60,180 nucleotides of DNA from NCBI GenBank assembly GCA_903839465.1, contig CAIMCI010000007.1, positions 1 through 60,180 on the forward strand, read 5' to 3'. The notes under the pieces were generated by a model that saw nothing but the letters and a program-made list of their open reading frames with translations, did not search any database and was not told the origin of the DNA. Shown here one piece after another: positions 15,816 through 23,706 of the stretch. The stretch is from an uncultured Pseudomonadota bacterium (GTDB lineage Bacteria; Pseudomonadota; Gammaproteobacteria; Steroidobacterales; Steroidobacteraceae). Numbering within the stretch: the first letter of the stretch is position 1; each line of letters starts with the position of its first letter. Position numbers and translations under genes: made by a program.

Positions 15816-17018
15816 CTAGTGATTCGTCTTGATGCGGGTCCAGATCCGGGTCCGGACGCGTTCGAACTCGACGCTCGCTTCGTTAGCCGTGTACGTACGC
15901 TTCATGACCTCGGGGGTCGGGTACATCGCCGGATCGTTGAGGATCGCCGGATTGACATACCTTGTCGCCGCCAGGTTCGGGTTCGAATAGTGCGTGTCGT
16001 TAGTGACTTCGGCGATCACTTCCGGCCGCAGGATGTAGTTCAGGAACTTGTGTGCCGCCTCGCGGTGCGGCGCGCCGGCCGGAATCAGGAGCGAGGTAAC
16101 GGAAAAGTTAGAGCCCTCTTTCGGGACTGTGAAACGCAGGTTGATGTCACGGCCGGCTGCCTTCGCTCTCGCCTTCGCGGTGGAGTAATCGCTGGACCAG
16201 GCCATCACCAGGCACATCTCGCCGCTGGTGACGGTGGAGAGGAACTCGCTCGAGTCAAAGGTGCGCACGTAGGGCCGGATCGCGACGACCAGCTGCTCGG
16301 CGTCGTGCAGGTCCCCGGCATCGTGGGAATTCGGGTCGCGCCCGAGGTAAGCCAGGGCCAGCTGGATCACGTCTTCGGCGGAATCCAGCAGCGATACCCC
16401 GCAGTCTGCGAACTTCGAGACCACGGCCGGATCGAAGATCATCCGCAGGCTGTCGCGGGGCGCGTTCGGCATTCGTTCCCTGATCATGTCCTCGTTGTAG
16501 ATAAAGCCGTTCAGGGAATTGAGGTACGGCATCGCGTACTGGTTCCCGGGGTCGCCAACCTCGACCGTTTTCAGCAGCTGCGGATCGAGGAAGTGCCAGT
16601 TGGTCAGGCGGCTGCGGTCGAGCTTCTCGTACGCGCCGGCTTTGATCTGCCGGCTGTAGTAGTCGAGCGCCGTGGCGACGACGTCATAACCCGAGTCGCC
16701 CGCCATCAGCTTGGCTTCGAGCGTGGAGTCGGCGTCGAAGGTATCGTAGACGACCCTGATACCCGTCTCCCGCTCGAAGTTCGCGATCGTCGACTTGCCG
16801 ATGAAATCGACCCAGTTGTAGATGTAGAGCACGTGCTCATCGGGTGGGGGCGCGCCCGTACCCGAGCCCGCGCCCGGCCTGGGGCCGGAACAGCCGGCTG
16901 CCGCCAGCAGCGCGGATCCCAGCAGCAGGAACGCCAGTTTGGTTGGCAGGCCGGCGCGCGCGCCGCGGCGTCTGGCAGCTGTCAAATCGGTATCCCCTCG
17001 TTGCGGACGGCGCAGCAT
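15816..17018 (-). CDS. potD: Polyamine-type ABC transporter periplasmic binding lipoprotein
   Basis: The ATG at 17018 has GGAG eight bases upstream and gives 400 residues. A membrane-spanning signal with lipobox (LLAAAGC) predicts a lipoprotein on the outer face of the inner membrane. The mature part starts with VLYIYNWVDFIGKSTIANFERETGI, typical for PotD/PotF, and continues with FDADSTLEAKLMAG and GYDVVATA. It would deliver substrate to PotB, PotC and PotA. It is divergent from the carnitine operon (cdhC) with a 159-base gap, and separated from its permeases by two unrelated genes on the opposite strand. The exact ligand cannot be read from sequence. Confidence 0.85.
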   Translation of the reverse strand: MLRRPQRGDTDLTAARRRGARAGLPTKLAFLLLGSALLAAAGCSGPRPGAGSGTGAPPPDEHVLYIYNWVDFIGKSTIANFERETGIRVVYDTFDADSTLEAKLMAGDSGYDVVATALDYYSRQIKAGAYEKLDRSRLTNWHFLDPQLLKTVEVGDPGNQYAMPYLNSLNGFIYNEDMIRERMPNAPRDSLRMIFDPAVVSKFADCGVSLLDSAEDVIQLALAYLGRDPNSHDAGDLHDAEQLVVAIRPYVRTFDSSEFLSTVTSGEMCLVMAWSSDYSTAKARAKAAGRDINLRFTVPKEGSNFSVTSLLIPAGAPHREAAHKFLNYILRPEVIAEVTNDTHYSNPNLAATRYVNPAILNDPAMYPTPEVMKRTYTANEASVEFERVRTRIWTRIKTNH

Positions 17019-17059
17019 AGCCCGACTCCGCCGGGCCGGCGCGGGCGAATGCGACGGCT

Positions 17060-17083
17060 GTATTATTTGCGCTATGATATTAC
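17060..17083. promoter_or_regulatory. 24-bp AT-rich imperfect palindrome upstream of cdhC, repeated upstream of cdhA
   Basis: The site begins GTATTATT and ends ATATTAC; the 7-base arms are inverted copies at 6 of 7 positions. The same 24-base element, 18 of 24 identical, sits upstream of the carnitine dehydrogenase operon (27111-27134). The spacing to the start codon is similar (about 95 and 77 bases). It lies in the only AT-rich patch of the potD-cdhC gap. A TetR/BetI-like repressor encoded in the cdhA operon is the obvious candidate to bind it; that link is inferred. Confidence 0.6.
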
Positions 17084-17177
17084 CCGCCAAGCCATCCGGT
17101 TGGTGCATTGCAACAGGCCGCGCGCGCCGACCGCGGGTGTCCGCTGGCAGCAGCCGCTTCTGTCACGAGGAAACTCC

Positions 17178-18077
17178 ATGAATCCCGACGTCATCATTAC
17201 CTGCGCAGTCACCGGCGACGACACCAAGGTCACGAAGAGCCCGCACTGCGCCGTGACTCCGCGCGAGATCGCCGATACGGCAATCGCCGCCGCCAAGGCC
17301 GGCGCCGCGATCGTCCACATCCACGTGCGCGAGCCGGAGACGGGCACCTTCAGCATGGAGACGAAGCACTACCGCGAAGTCGTCAAGCTGATCAAGGAGT
17401 CGAAGACCGACGTCATCATCAACCTGACCTGCGGGATGGGCGGGTACATCGTCGTCGGCGACAACGGTCTCAAGGACACGCCCGCGCCGGGTTCGGACTT
17501 CTGCAGCCAGGAAGACCGCATGCGGCACGTGATTGACCTCTGCCACGAGGGCCTGTACCGCCCGGACATCGCCACGATCGACTGCGGCAGCCTCAATTTC
17601 GGCGACGGCAACCGCGCCTACATTTCGACGCCGAATTACCTCCGCCAGGGCGTGCAGATCGCCCGCGACCTCGGCGTGAAGCCGGAGCTCGAGGTGTTCG
17701 ACACCGGCAACCTGTGGTTCGTGAAGCAGATGATGAAGGAAGGCCTGCTGAACGACCCGGCCATGATCCAGCTGTGCATGGGTATCCCCTACGGCGTGCC
17801 CGCCGACACGGGTCACCTGCTGGCAATGGTCAATTCCCTGCCGTCGAACACCGTCTGGAGCTCGTTCGCCATCAGCCGCATGCAGATGCCGTGGGTTGCC
17901 CAGTCGATCCTGCTCGGCGGTCACGTGCGGGTCGGCCTCGAGGACAACCTGTACCTCTCCAAGGGCGTGTACGCCAGCAACGCCCAGCTCGTCGAGCGTG
18001 CGCGGACGATTATCGAGGCGATGGGCGCCAAGGTGATGACGGCGGCGGACGCGCGCGAGCGCCTGAAGCTGGGCTGA
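17178..18077 (+). CDS. cdhC: BKACE-family 3-dehydrocarnitine cleavage enzyme
   Basis: The 299-residue protein is a beta-keto acid cleavage enzyme (DUF849): N-terminal VIITCAVTGDDTKVTKSPHCAVTP, the zinc-binding VHIHVRE, INLTCGMGG and PELEVFDTGNLWF. In carnitine-degrading bacteria CdhC of this family combines 3-dehydrocarnitine with acetyl-CoA to give betainyl-CoA and acetoacetate. That role is supported by the adjacent thioesterase gene, the CaiD-like gene in the same operon and the carnitine dehydrogenase 8 kb away under a shared operator-like element. GAGG precedes the ATG. A different beta-keto acid substrate such as 3-keto-5-aminohexanoate is possible but less consistent with the context. 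Confidence 0.82.
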   Translation: MNPDVIITCAVTGDDTKVTKSPHCAVTPREIADTAIAAAKAGAAIVHIHVREPETGTFSMETKHYREVVKLIKESKTDVIINLTCGMGGYIVVGDNGLKDTPAPGSDFCSQEDRMRHVIDLCHEGLYRPDIATIDCGSLNFGDGNRAYISTPNYLRQGVQIARDLGVKPELEVFDTGNLWFVKQMMKEGLLNDPAMIQLCMGIPYGVPADTGHLLAMVNSLPSNTVWSSFAISRMQMPWVAQSILLGGHVRVGLEDNLYLSKGVYASNAQLVERARTIIEAMGAKVMTAADARERLKLG

Positions 18078-18081
18078 CGGC

Positions 18082-18558
18082 ATGGCAGGCAAGGAAATTG
18101 GTCGCACCGGCATCCGGCCGGACTGGATCGACTACAACGGCCACCTGCGCGACGCGTACTACGTGGTCATCCTGTCCGACATGACCGACCGGTTCATGGA
18201 CCAGATCGGCGTCGACGCGGCCTATCGCGAGTCGACGAGATGCACGCTGTACACGCTCGAGATGCATCTGAATTACCTGCTCGAGGTCAAGGAGAGCGAC
18301 GAGCTTCGGACCGACATCCGGCTTGTCGCCCACGACAGCAAGCGGATCCACGCCAGCTTCGAGATGTACGTGCCGCGCCATGCGACACCGGTGCTGACCG
18401 CCGAGTGCATGCTGCTGCACGTGCATCAGGGCGAAACCGTCGGTTCGGCGCCGTTTCCGGCCAGCGTCCTTGCCGAGCTCGCCGCCTGGCAGGCCCTGTC
18501 GGACGGGCTGGCGCCGACCGAGCCCGGTTCACGCCAGATCGCCCTGCGCCGCCGCTGA
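18082..18558 (+). CDS. cdhB: Hot-dog thioesterase, betainyl-CoA type
   Basis: This 158-residue single-domain hot-dog protein starts four bases after cdhC. The segment RPDWIDYNGHLRDAYYV holds the catalytic Asp and NGH typical of 4-hydroxybenzoyl-CoA-thioesterase-like enzymes. It is clearly related to the C-terminal domain of the carnitine dehydrogenase in this window (PPDWVDYNGHMTDFRY). In Pseudomonas the cdhCAB genes include such a thioesterase that frees glycine betaine from betainyl-CoA. It should act in the cytoplasm directly after CdhC. Carnitinyl-CoA is an alternative substrate. Confidence 0.78.
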   Translation: MAGKEIGRTGIRPDWIDYNGHLRDAYYVVILSDMTDRFMDQIGVDAAYRESTRCTLYTLEMHLNYLLEVKESDELRTDIRLVAHDSKRIHASFEMYVPRHATPVLTAECMLLHVHQGETVGSAPFPASVLAELAAWQALSDGLAPTEPGSRQIALRRR

Positions 18559-18619
18559 CCGAGTCGCCCAACCGCGTCGTGGTGGCGGACAGCCACCCGC
18601 CCGTCTACCCGAGGCCGGA

Positions 18620-20680
18620 ATGAGCTCCAGACCCATCGACCGACTGCTCGTCCCCAGGAACGTCGCGCTGGTCGGCGGGACGTGGACCGATGCCGTTGCC
18701 AAGTCCTGCCAGACCATCGGCTTCGACGGTCCGGTCTGGCGGATCCACCCGACCCGCCCGTCGACGGCCACGACCCACTATTTTCGTTCGATCGACGAGC
18801 TGCCGGAGGCACCCGACGCGACGTTCCTTGCCGCACCCAACCGCGACGTGCCGGCGGTTGCGGCCGCGCTGAAACGGCGCGGCGCGGGCGGGTTTGTCTG
18901 CTTTGCGGCAGGCTTTTCCGAAACGGCGACGGAGGAAGGGCTGCGCCTGACGCGCGAACTCGACGAAGCCGCGGGCGACCTGCCCTTCTTCGGTCCCAAC
19001 TGCTACGGGTTCATCAACTTCTTCGACCGCGTGGCGCTCTGGCCCGACCAGGTGGTCGGTGAGCCGACCCGGCGCGGCGTCGCGCTGATCTGCCAGAGCG
19101 GCACGATTTCCCTGAACCTGATGTTCAGCCAGCGCTCGCTGCCCATCGGCTATCTCATCACGGTCGGCAACCAGCAGCGGGTCGCGCTCGAGGACCTGAT
19201 CGAACTGATGTGCGATGACGACCGCGTCACGGCATTTGGCCTCTACATCGAGGGGATCAAGGATCCGGCCCGCTTCGCCCGCGCCGTCGACAAGGCCCGC
19301 CGCGCCGGCAAGCCGATCGCGCTGGTCAAGACCGGGCGGACGGCGGCCGCTGCCCGGACCACGCAGAGCCACACCGGCGCGCTGGCCGGGGTCGATGTCG
19401 TGTTCGACGCCTATTGCCGGGATGCCGGCATTGCCCGACTCGATTCGCTGGGGGCGCTCTGCGAAACGCTCAAGGTCCTGCACGCGGGCGGCCCGCTGCC
19501 CGGCCGGCGCGTGCTGATCCTCGGCGCCTCCGGCGGCGACATGGCGATGACCGCCGATACGGCCCGTGACCTGGGTCTCGAGTTTCCGCCGATCGAACCG
19601 TCCAACGTCACTCGCCTGCGCGACATCCTCTCCGAACGCGTGACCATCGCCAACCCGTTCGACTTCCATACCTACATCTGGTTCGACCTGCCGAAGCTGC
19701 ACGCACTATTCAGCGAATCGACCCGGGCCGGCTACGATGCCGTCGGCTTCATGGTCGACTGCCCGCCGCCGGAAACGACGGATCCGAAAAGCTACTACGA
19801 GGCGATCGACCAGTTCATCTCCGCGGCCAGGGATGCTCCCTCCCGTGGCGCCGTGATCAGCTCGTTGCCGGAGTCGATGGCCGCCGTTACCCGCAAGGCA
19901 TGCCTAGCCGGCGGCGTCGTGCCGCTCCAGGGCCAGCGGGACGCGCTCGTCGCGCTCGATGCCGCAGGTTCGATTGGCGAGGTCTGGGGTGGGGCGCGCC
20001 GCGTGGAGCTGCGCATCCCACAGCAGACGGGCGGCGCCACCCGGGCGCTGACCGAAGCCGATGGCAAGGCCGCGCTTTGCGCCTACGGCCTTGCGGTGCC
20101 GAAGGCGGACGTCGTGGCGCCGGACCAGGTGGCCGCCACGGCGAGCAGGATCGGCTTTCCGGTGGTACTTAAGGCCGTCGGCGAGCACCTGCAGCACAAG
20201 TCCGAGGTCGGTGGCGTCATCGTCAATGTCCGCACGCCGGCCGATGCCGCGGCGGGCGCGGCGAAGCTCGCGACGCTCTCGGATCGCATCCTCGTCGAGG
20301 AGATGATCGCCGACGGCGTCGCCGAGATCCTGGTCGGCGTCATGGTCGATGCGCAGTTCGGGCAGGTCCTGCTGCTCGGCGCCGGCGGGATCACGACCGA
20401 GCTCTGGCATGACACGGTTACCCTGCTGCCGCCGTTTACCGCACAGTCGATCGAGGCGGGACTGAAGCGGCTGACGGTCTGGAAGCTGCTGGCGGGCTTT
20501 CGCGGCAAGCCCGCTGGCGACGTTGCTGCGCTCGTCGAGGCGGCCCTCGCCGTTACCCGCTATGCCGCGGACCACCTCGAGACGCTGTCGGAACTCGATG
20601 TCAACCCGATCATCGTGCGGCCCGCCGGACGCGGCGCCGTTGCTGTCGATACTCTGATTCGGCTTGCGGAGGAAACCTGA
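18620..20680 (+). CDS. NDP-forming acyl-CoA synthetase, single-chain (candidate betaine/butyrobetaine:CoA ligase)
   Basis: The 686-residue chain contains the CoA-binding domain (NVALVGGTW onwards), a succinyl-CoA-ligase-like domain with the phosphohistidine motif SHTGALAG, and a C-terminal ATP-grasp domain (about 470-686, GFPVVLKAVGEHLQHKSEVGGV). It is thus an ADP-forming ligase, unlike the AMP-forming CaiC. The ATG at 18620 follows the thioesterase gene by 61 bases, and its stop is one base from the ATG of the CaiD-like gene. The operon suggests activation of gamma-butyrobetaine, crotonobetaine or carnitine with CoA, which the hydratase and acyl-CoA dehydrogenase need. The substrate is inferred; acetate or another acid cannot be excluded. 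Confidence 0.75.
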   Translation: MSSRPIDRLLVPRNVALVGGTWTDAVAKSCQTIGFDGPVWRIHPTRPSTATTHYFRSIDELPEAPDATFLAAPNRDVPAVAAALKRRGAGGFVCFAAGFSETATEEGLRLTRELDEAAGDLPFFGPNCYGFINFFDRVALWPDQVVGEPTRRGVALICQSGTISLNLMFSQRSLPIGYLITVGNQQRVALEDLIELMCDDDRVTAFGLYIEGIKDPARFARAVDKARRAGKPIALVKTGRTAAAARTTQSHTGALAGVDVVFDAYCRDAGIARLDSLGALCETLKVLHAGGPLPGRRVLILGASGGDMAMTADTARDLGLEFPPIEPSNVTRLRDILSERVTIANPFDFHTYIWFDLPKLHALFSESTRAGYDAVGFMVDCPPPETTDPKSYYEAIDQFISAARDAPSRGAVISSLPESMAAVTRKACLAGGVVPLQGQRDALVALDAAGSIGEVWGGARRVELRIPQQTGGATRALTEADGKAALCAYGLAVPKADVVAPDQVAATASRIGFPVVLKAVGEHLQHKSEVGGVIVNVRTPADAAAGAAKLATLSDRILVEEMIADGVAEILVGVMVDAQFGQVLLLGAGGITTELWHDTVTLLPPFTAQSIEAGLKRLTVWKLLAGFRGKPAGDVAALVEAALAVTRYAADHLETLSELDVNPIIVRPAGRGAVAVDTLIRLAEET

Positions 20681-20681
20681 T

Positions 20682-21470
20682 ATGAAGAGCGAATTCGTCG
20701 ATGGCGTGCGCACCGAGGTCGATGGTCCGATAGTGACGGTCACTCTCGACCGCCCGAAGGCCAACGCCATTGACCTGAAGGCGAGCCGGCGCCTGAACGA
20801 TGTGTTCACCGAGTTCAAGAACGATCCGTCGGTCCGGGTCGGCATCGTCACTGGCGCGGGCGACCGCTTTTTCAGCCCGGGCTGGGACCTGAAGAACGCC
20901 GCTACCGGCGAGGCTTCTGATTCCGACTGGGGGGTCGGCGGCTTCGGTGGCCTGAACCACCCCCGCAATCTCGACAAGCCGCTCATCGCCGCCGTCAACG
21001 GCATCTGCTGCGGCGGTGGGTTCGAGGTCGTGCTGGGCACCGACATCATCGTCATGGAGGAGCACGCGCGCTTTGCGCTCCCGGAAATCAACGTCGGCGT
21101 GCTCGCCGACGCCGGCACGATCAAGCTTAGGCGCCGGATTCCCTACCACGTCGCCGTCGAGTTCCTGATGACCGGGCGCTGGATGGACGCGACGGAGGCC
21201 AAGCACTGGGGGCTTGCCAATCACGTCGTCCCGCAGGGACAGGGCCTCGCGAAGGCGATGGAGATCGCCCGGCAGCTCGCCGACGGTCCGCCCCTGCTGT
21301 TCCCGGCCATCAAGCAGCTCATGGAACATACCGAGATGGTCCCCCAGGCGCAGGCCTTCCTGGTGCACGATGCGCTCGCCGCCGTGCAGAAGGTATTGCG
21401 GTCCGAGGACCTGATCGAGGGTGCGACGGCGTTCTCGGAGAAGCGCAAACCCGCCTGGAAGGGCCGGTAG
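20682..21470 (+). CDS. caiD: Crotonobetainyl-CoA hydratase (carnitinyl-CoA dehydratase), crotonase family
   Basis: The 262-residue protein follows E. coli CaiD nearly along its full length, as recalled from memory: TLDRPKANAID near the start, FSPGWDLKNAATGEA, the LDKPLIAAVNG and GGGFE oxyanion-hole region, LPEINVG, and the C-terminal SEDLIEG...FSEKRKPAWKGR. Both crotonase catalytic Glu positions (GGGFE and ALPE) are kept. It should hydrate crotonobetainyl-CoA to L-carnitinyl-CoA, or the reverse. A strong GGAGG lies nine bases before the ATG, and the gene is coupled to the CoA ligase upstream. In an aerobe this step would channel gamma-butyrobetaine or crotonobetaine into carnitine. Confidence 0.85.
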   Translation: MKSEFVDGVRTEVDGPIVTVTLDRPKANAIDLKASRRLNDVFTEFKNDPSVRVGIVTGAGDRFFSPGWDLKNAATGEASDSDWGVGGFGGLNHPRNLDKPLIAAVNGICCGGGFEVVLGTDIIVMEEHARFALPEINVGVLADAGTIKLRRRIPYHVAVEFLMTGRWMDATEAKHWGLANHVVPQGQGLAKAMEIARQLADGPPLLFPAIKQLMEHTEMVPQAQAFLVHDALAAVQKVLRSEDLIEGATAFSEKRKPAWKGR

Positions 21471-21501
21471 TCCGCCGCTCGGGGCCGGGGGCCAGTCGGG
21501 C

Positions 21502-22272
21502 TTACCCGGCCTGTGCCGGCCGGCACAGGCCCCGGAGCGCGGCCCATTGTTCCGCGCTGAGCACCGCTCGAACCGGGTAACCGCGGAACCGGGCGGCCCG
21601 GTCCGCCCGGTCGGTATCGGCGGGATGGCTCGACAGGATCGCCGGCGCGGAGCCTGAGCGGGCCGCCCGTTCGAAGAACCGCACGAGCCCGTCGGCGTCG
21701 ACACCGGCCGTCCGCAGGCGGCGAAGTCCGTCCTCGTCCGCCTCCGCCTCCTGCTCCCGACTGAAGCTGAGCGTCAGCAGGGCGTGGGCAACCCCGGCGT
21801 CGGCCGCACCGCCGACGATGGCTTTCAGCCCGCCCCACGTCGCCGCGGAGACGACGACGCCCTGGATGATGTGCCGATGCCGGACGTGCTCGATCTCGTG
21901 CGCGAGGACGCCCGCCAGCTCCTCGGGCGACCGGGCCTGCTGCAGCAGGCCGTCGTAGAGGTAGATTCGCCCGCCGAGCGTCGCGAAAGCGTTGACCGTA
22001 TCGCCACGCAGCAGTGCCACCTCAATGGGGATGGTCCGGTCCTCGGCATCCAGAGGATAGAGGCGCACGACCAGCCGGTTCAGGGCGTCGCTGCCCGCTG
22101 CCGGCGGGGCGTCGTGACAGACGCTGGCGCCCTGCGGACCGTCGGTCAGGCCGGCAAGCCAGCGCTCCACGCGCCACGGGATGTGCTTCGCGAGCGCCGG
22201 CAGGCCGACGCTCGCCACGACGGCCAGTCCCGCCGCCAGTCCCGCCCACACCAGTCCCTTGCGCTTCGACAT
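21502..22272 (-). CDS. M48-family membrane-anchored metalloprotease
   Basis: An N-terminal membrane anchor (GLVWAGLAAGLAVVASVGLPALA) is followed by a periplasmic domain with the zinc motif HEIEH, preceded by EELAGVLA, and the third ligand in EAEADEDGLR. The 256-residue length fits small M48 (HtpX/LoiP-like) quality-control proteases. The product of the upstream gene on the same strand, a triple-YbjQ protein, ends in a C-terminal membrane helix, and the genes are six bases apart, so the two may work together at the membrane. No link to amine metabolism is visible; the pair looks inserted between the two carnitine operons. Confidence 0.8.
   Translation of the reverse strand: MSKRKGLVWAGLAAGLAVVASVGLPALAKHIPWRVERWLAGLTDGPQGASVCHDAPPAAGSDALNRLVVRLYPLDAEDRTIPIEVALLRGDTVNAFATLGGRIYLYDGLLQQARSPEELAGVLAHEIEHVRHRHIIQGVVVSAATWGGLKAIVGGAADAGVAHALLTLSFSREQEAEADEDGLRRLRTAGVDADGLVRFFERAARSGSAPAILSSHPADTDRADRAARFRGYPVRAVLSAEQWAALRGLCRPAQAG
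21508..21531. terminator. Perfect 24-bp GC-rich palindrome at the convergent caiD/M48 gene ends
   Basis: The palindrome has arms GGCCTGTGCCGG and CCGGCACAGGCC without a spacer and overlaps the last codons of the M48 gene, 38 bases past the caiD stop. As RNA it forms a stem of about 10 pairs with a small loop in either direction. The lack of a T-run makes it a tentative bidirectional terminator. Confidence 0.4.
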
Positions 22273-22278
22273 GTCGGC

Positions 22279-23535
22279 TCAGTGGTGGCCGAAGATCCGC
22301 AGCAGGTAGAAGATGAGTACGAAGATGAAGACGATGATGCCGAGCGGACCGCCCTGCACGCGCCGGGCCGAGGCGGCGCTGGAGCTGGCGATGTTGACGG
22401 TCGTGGCCCTCGAGTCGGACGCGTCGACGAAGGTCTCGCGGTCCTGGATGACCGCCTGCGGCGGCAGGCTCGCGGACTTCGTCTTGGCGCCCTCGATGCG
22501 CTTCACCGCCGTACCGATCGCCATGAACTCGATCAGGCCGCCACCGAGGTCGTAGATGTTGGTTTTGACGCCCACGACCTCGTCGGCTCCGCACTGCTCC
22601 GCATCGAGTTCGATGCGGGCCAGGGCCTTTTCGCGTGCCTCGTAGAGGATTTCCGTCAGCCCCTGCACCTCTCCGCCGCCCAAGGTCTGCAGCGCGGAGA
22701 AAATACCGCCCTTCAGTCCGAGCGAATAGACGGACACCCCCATGACGAGACGGATCGGCAGGAACCCGACGTTCACCATGTTCCAGAGTTCCTCGTTCGT
22801 CATGTCACTGGTGACGGGCTTCAGGTCGAAGGCGTCGATGAGCGGATGGTGGGACGCGGTCCCGACCATCATCATTTCCTGCGCCCCCAGGAGCGGCGTG
22901 ATGGTCGTCTCAATGCCGATGACGGCGTTCGCGCCGCAGCGCTTGGCCTCGTCGGTGATGCGGCTGAGCGCGAGATGCCGCGTGCGCTCGAAGATCTCCG
23001 TGTACTGCGGGACTTCGCCACGGGCGAGGCTGCGCAGCCCGCCGCCGATGGTGCCACCGACGCCGATGGAATAGGCGACGTTGCCGAATACGAAGCGTAT
23101 CGGCCGAAACCCGGCATCGACCTGGCAGAAGAGCTTCGCGACATCGGCCGAGGTCGAGAACCGGACCTTGTCGGCCGCCGGCGCATCGCCGGCAACGTCC
23201 TTCTTGTGGATCGTCGAGCCGATCGTGATGAATTCGAGGTTGCCGCCGTGGTTGACGAGGTCGAACGACACGCCGGTCACGCCGGCACCGCCGTACGTGT
23301 CCGCCTCGGCCATCATCCGGTCATAGGCACGGGTCCGCCCATCATGGACCAGGCGGGTGACCTCCTCGATCTCGCCACCACCCAGCGTCGACAGTCCGGC
23401 GCCGATGCCGCGCGCCACGCCCAGAGCAACCACGCTGTTGCCGACGCAGAGCTGCCCGGGCCGGTAGCCCATGCGCTCGAGGAAATAGATCTCGTTGCCC
23501 GACAGGCCGGAAATCCGCTGGTGCTTGGCGTTCAT
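22279..23535 (-). CDS. Three tandem YbjQ-like (UPF0145) domains with a C-terminal membrane anchor
   Basis: The 418-residue protein consists of three diverged copies of one domain at about residues 20-115, 140-235 and 258-350. Each shows a Val-x-Gly/Asn...Ser-x-Gly core, a glycine-rich turn (LSTLGGGEIEEVT, LRSLARGEVPQYT, LQTLGGGEVQGLT), a helix with Arg-Ala/Leu and a Cys/Tyr-Gly-Ala/Gly-x-x-Val strand. After an Ala/Ser-rich linker the protein ends with a hydrophobic helix (IIVFIFVLIFYLLRIF). YbjQ proteins are single-domain pentamers of unknown function sometimes called heavy-metal binding; no metal-ligand pattern is evident here. It is co-transcribed with the M48 protease gene. Confidence 0.75.
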   Translation of the reverse strand: MNAKHQRISGLSGNEIYFLERMGYRPGQLCVGNSVVALGVARGIGAGLSTLGGGEIEEVTRLVHDGRTRAYDRMMAEADTYGGAGVTGVSFDLVNHGGNLEFITIGSTIHKKDVAGDAPAADKVRFSTSADVAKLFCQVDAGFRPIRFVFGNVAYSIGVGGTIGGGLRSLARGEVPQYTEIFERTRHLALSRITDEAKRCGANAVIGIETTITPLLGAQEMMMVGTASHHPLIDAFDLKPVTSDMTNEELWNMVNVGFLPIRLVMGVSVYSLGLKGGIFSALQTLGGGEVQGLTEILYEAREKALARIELDAEQCGADEVVGVKTNIYDLGGGLIEFMAIGTAVKRIEGAKTKSASLPPQAVIQDRETFVDASDSRATTVNIASSSAASARRVQGGPLGIIVFIFVLIFYLLRIFGHH

Positions 23536-23617
23536 CTGGGCTCCCGACGACGGTAGACGACGGCCGGCTGGTGCATTGCCGAGAGCCTAGCCGGATTCGC
23601 GCGCAAACTCACCGGCC

Positions 23618-23635
23618 CGGCCCGGGAAATCCCGG
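23618..23635 (-). terminator. Hairpin after the acyl-CoA dehydrogenase gene
   Basis: GCCCGGG and CCCGGGC flank a four-base loop about 75 bases past the acyl-CoA dehydrogenase stop, in the 171-base gap before the triple-YbjQ gene on the same strand. The stem is strong, but there is no T-run. Nothing else was seen in this gap. Confidence 0.4.
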
Positions 23636-23706
23636 GCACCGGGGCTTGGCCGCCCCGCGGGCGCGGCAGCCGACCGCGCCCGTCACGACGCGGGCTCCCC
23701 GGGGTG

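Noticed and set aside
15561-17177. Large N-terminal extension of the cdhC frame
   Set aside because: The frame stays open back through potD on the opposite strand, but BKACE proteins begin at the ATG at 17178, which has a ribosome binding site.
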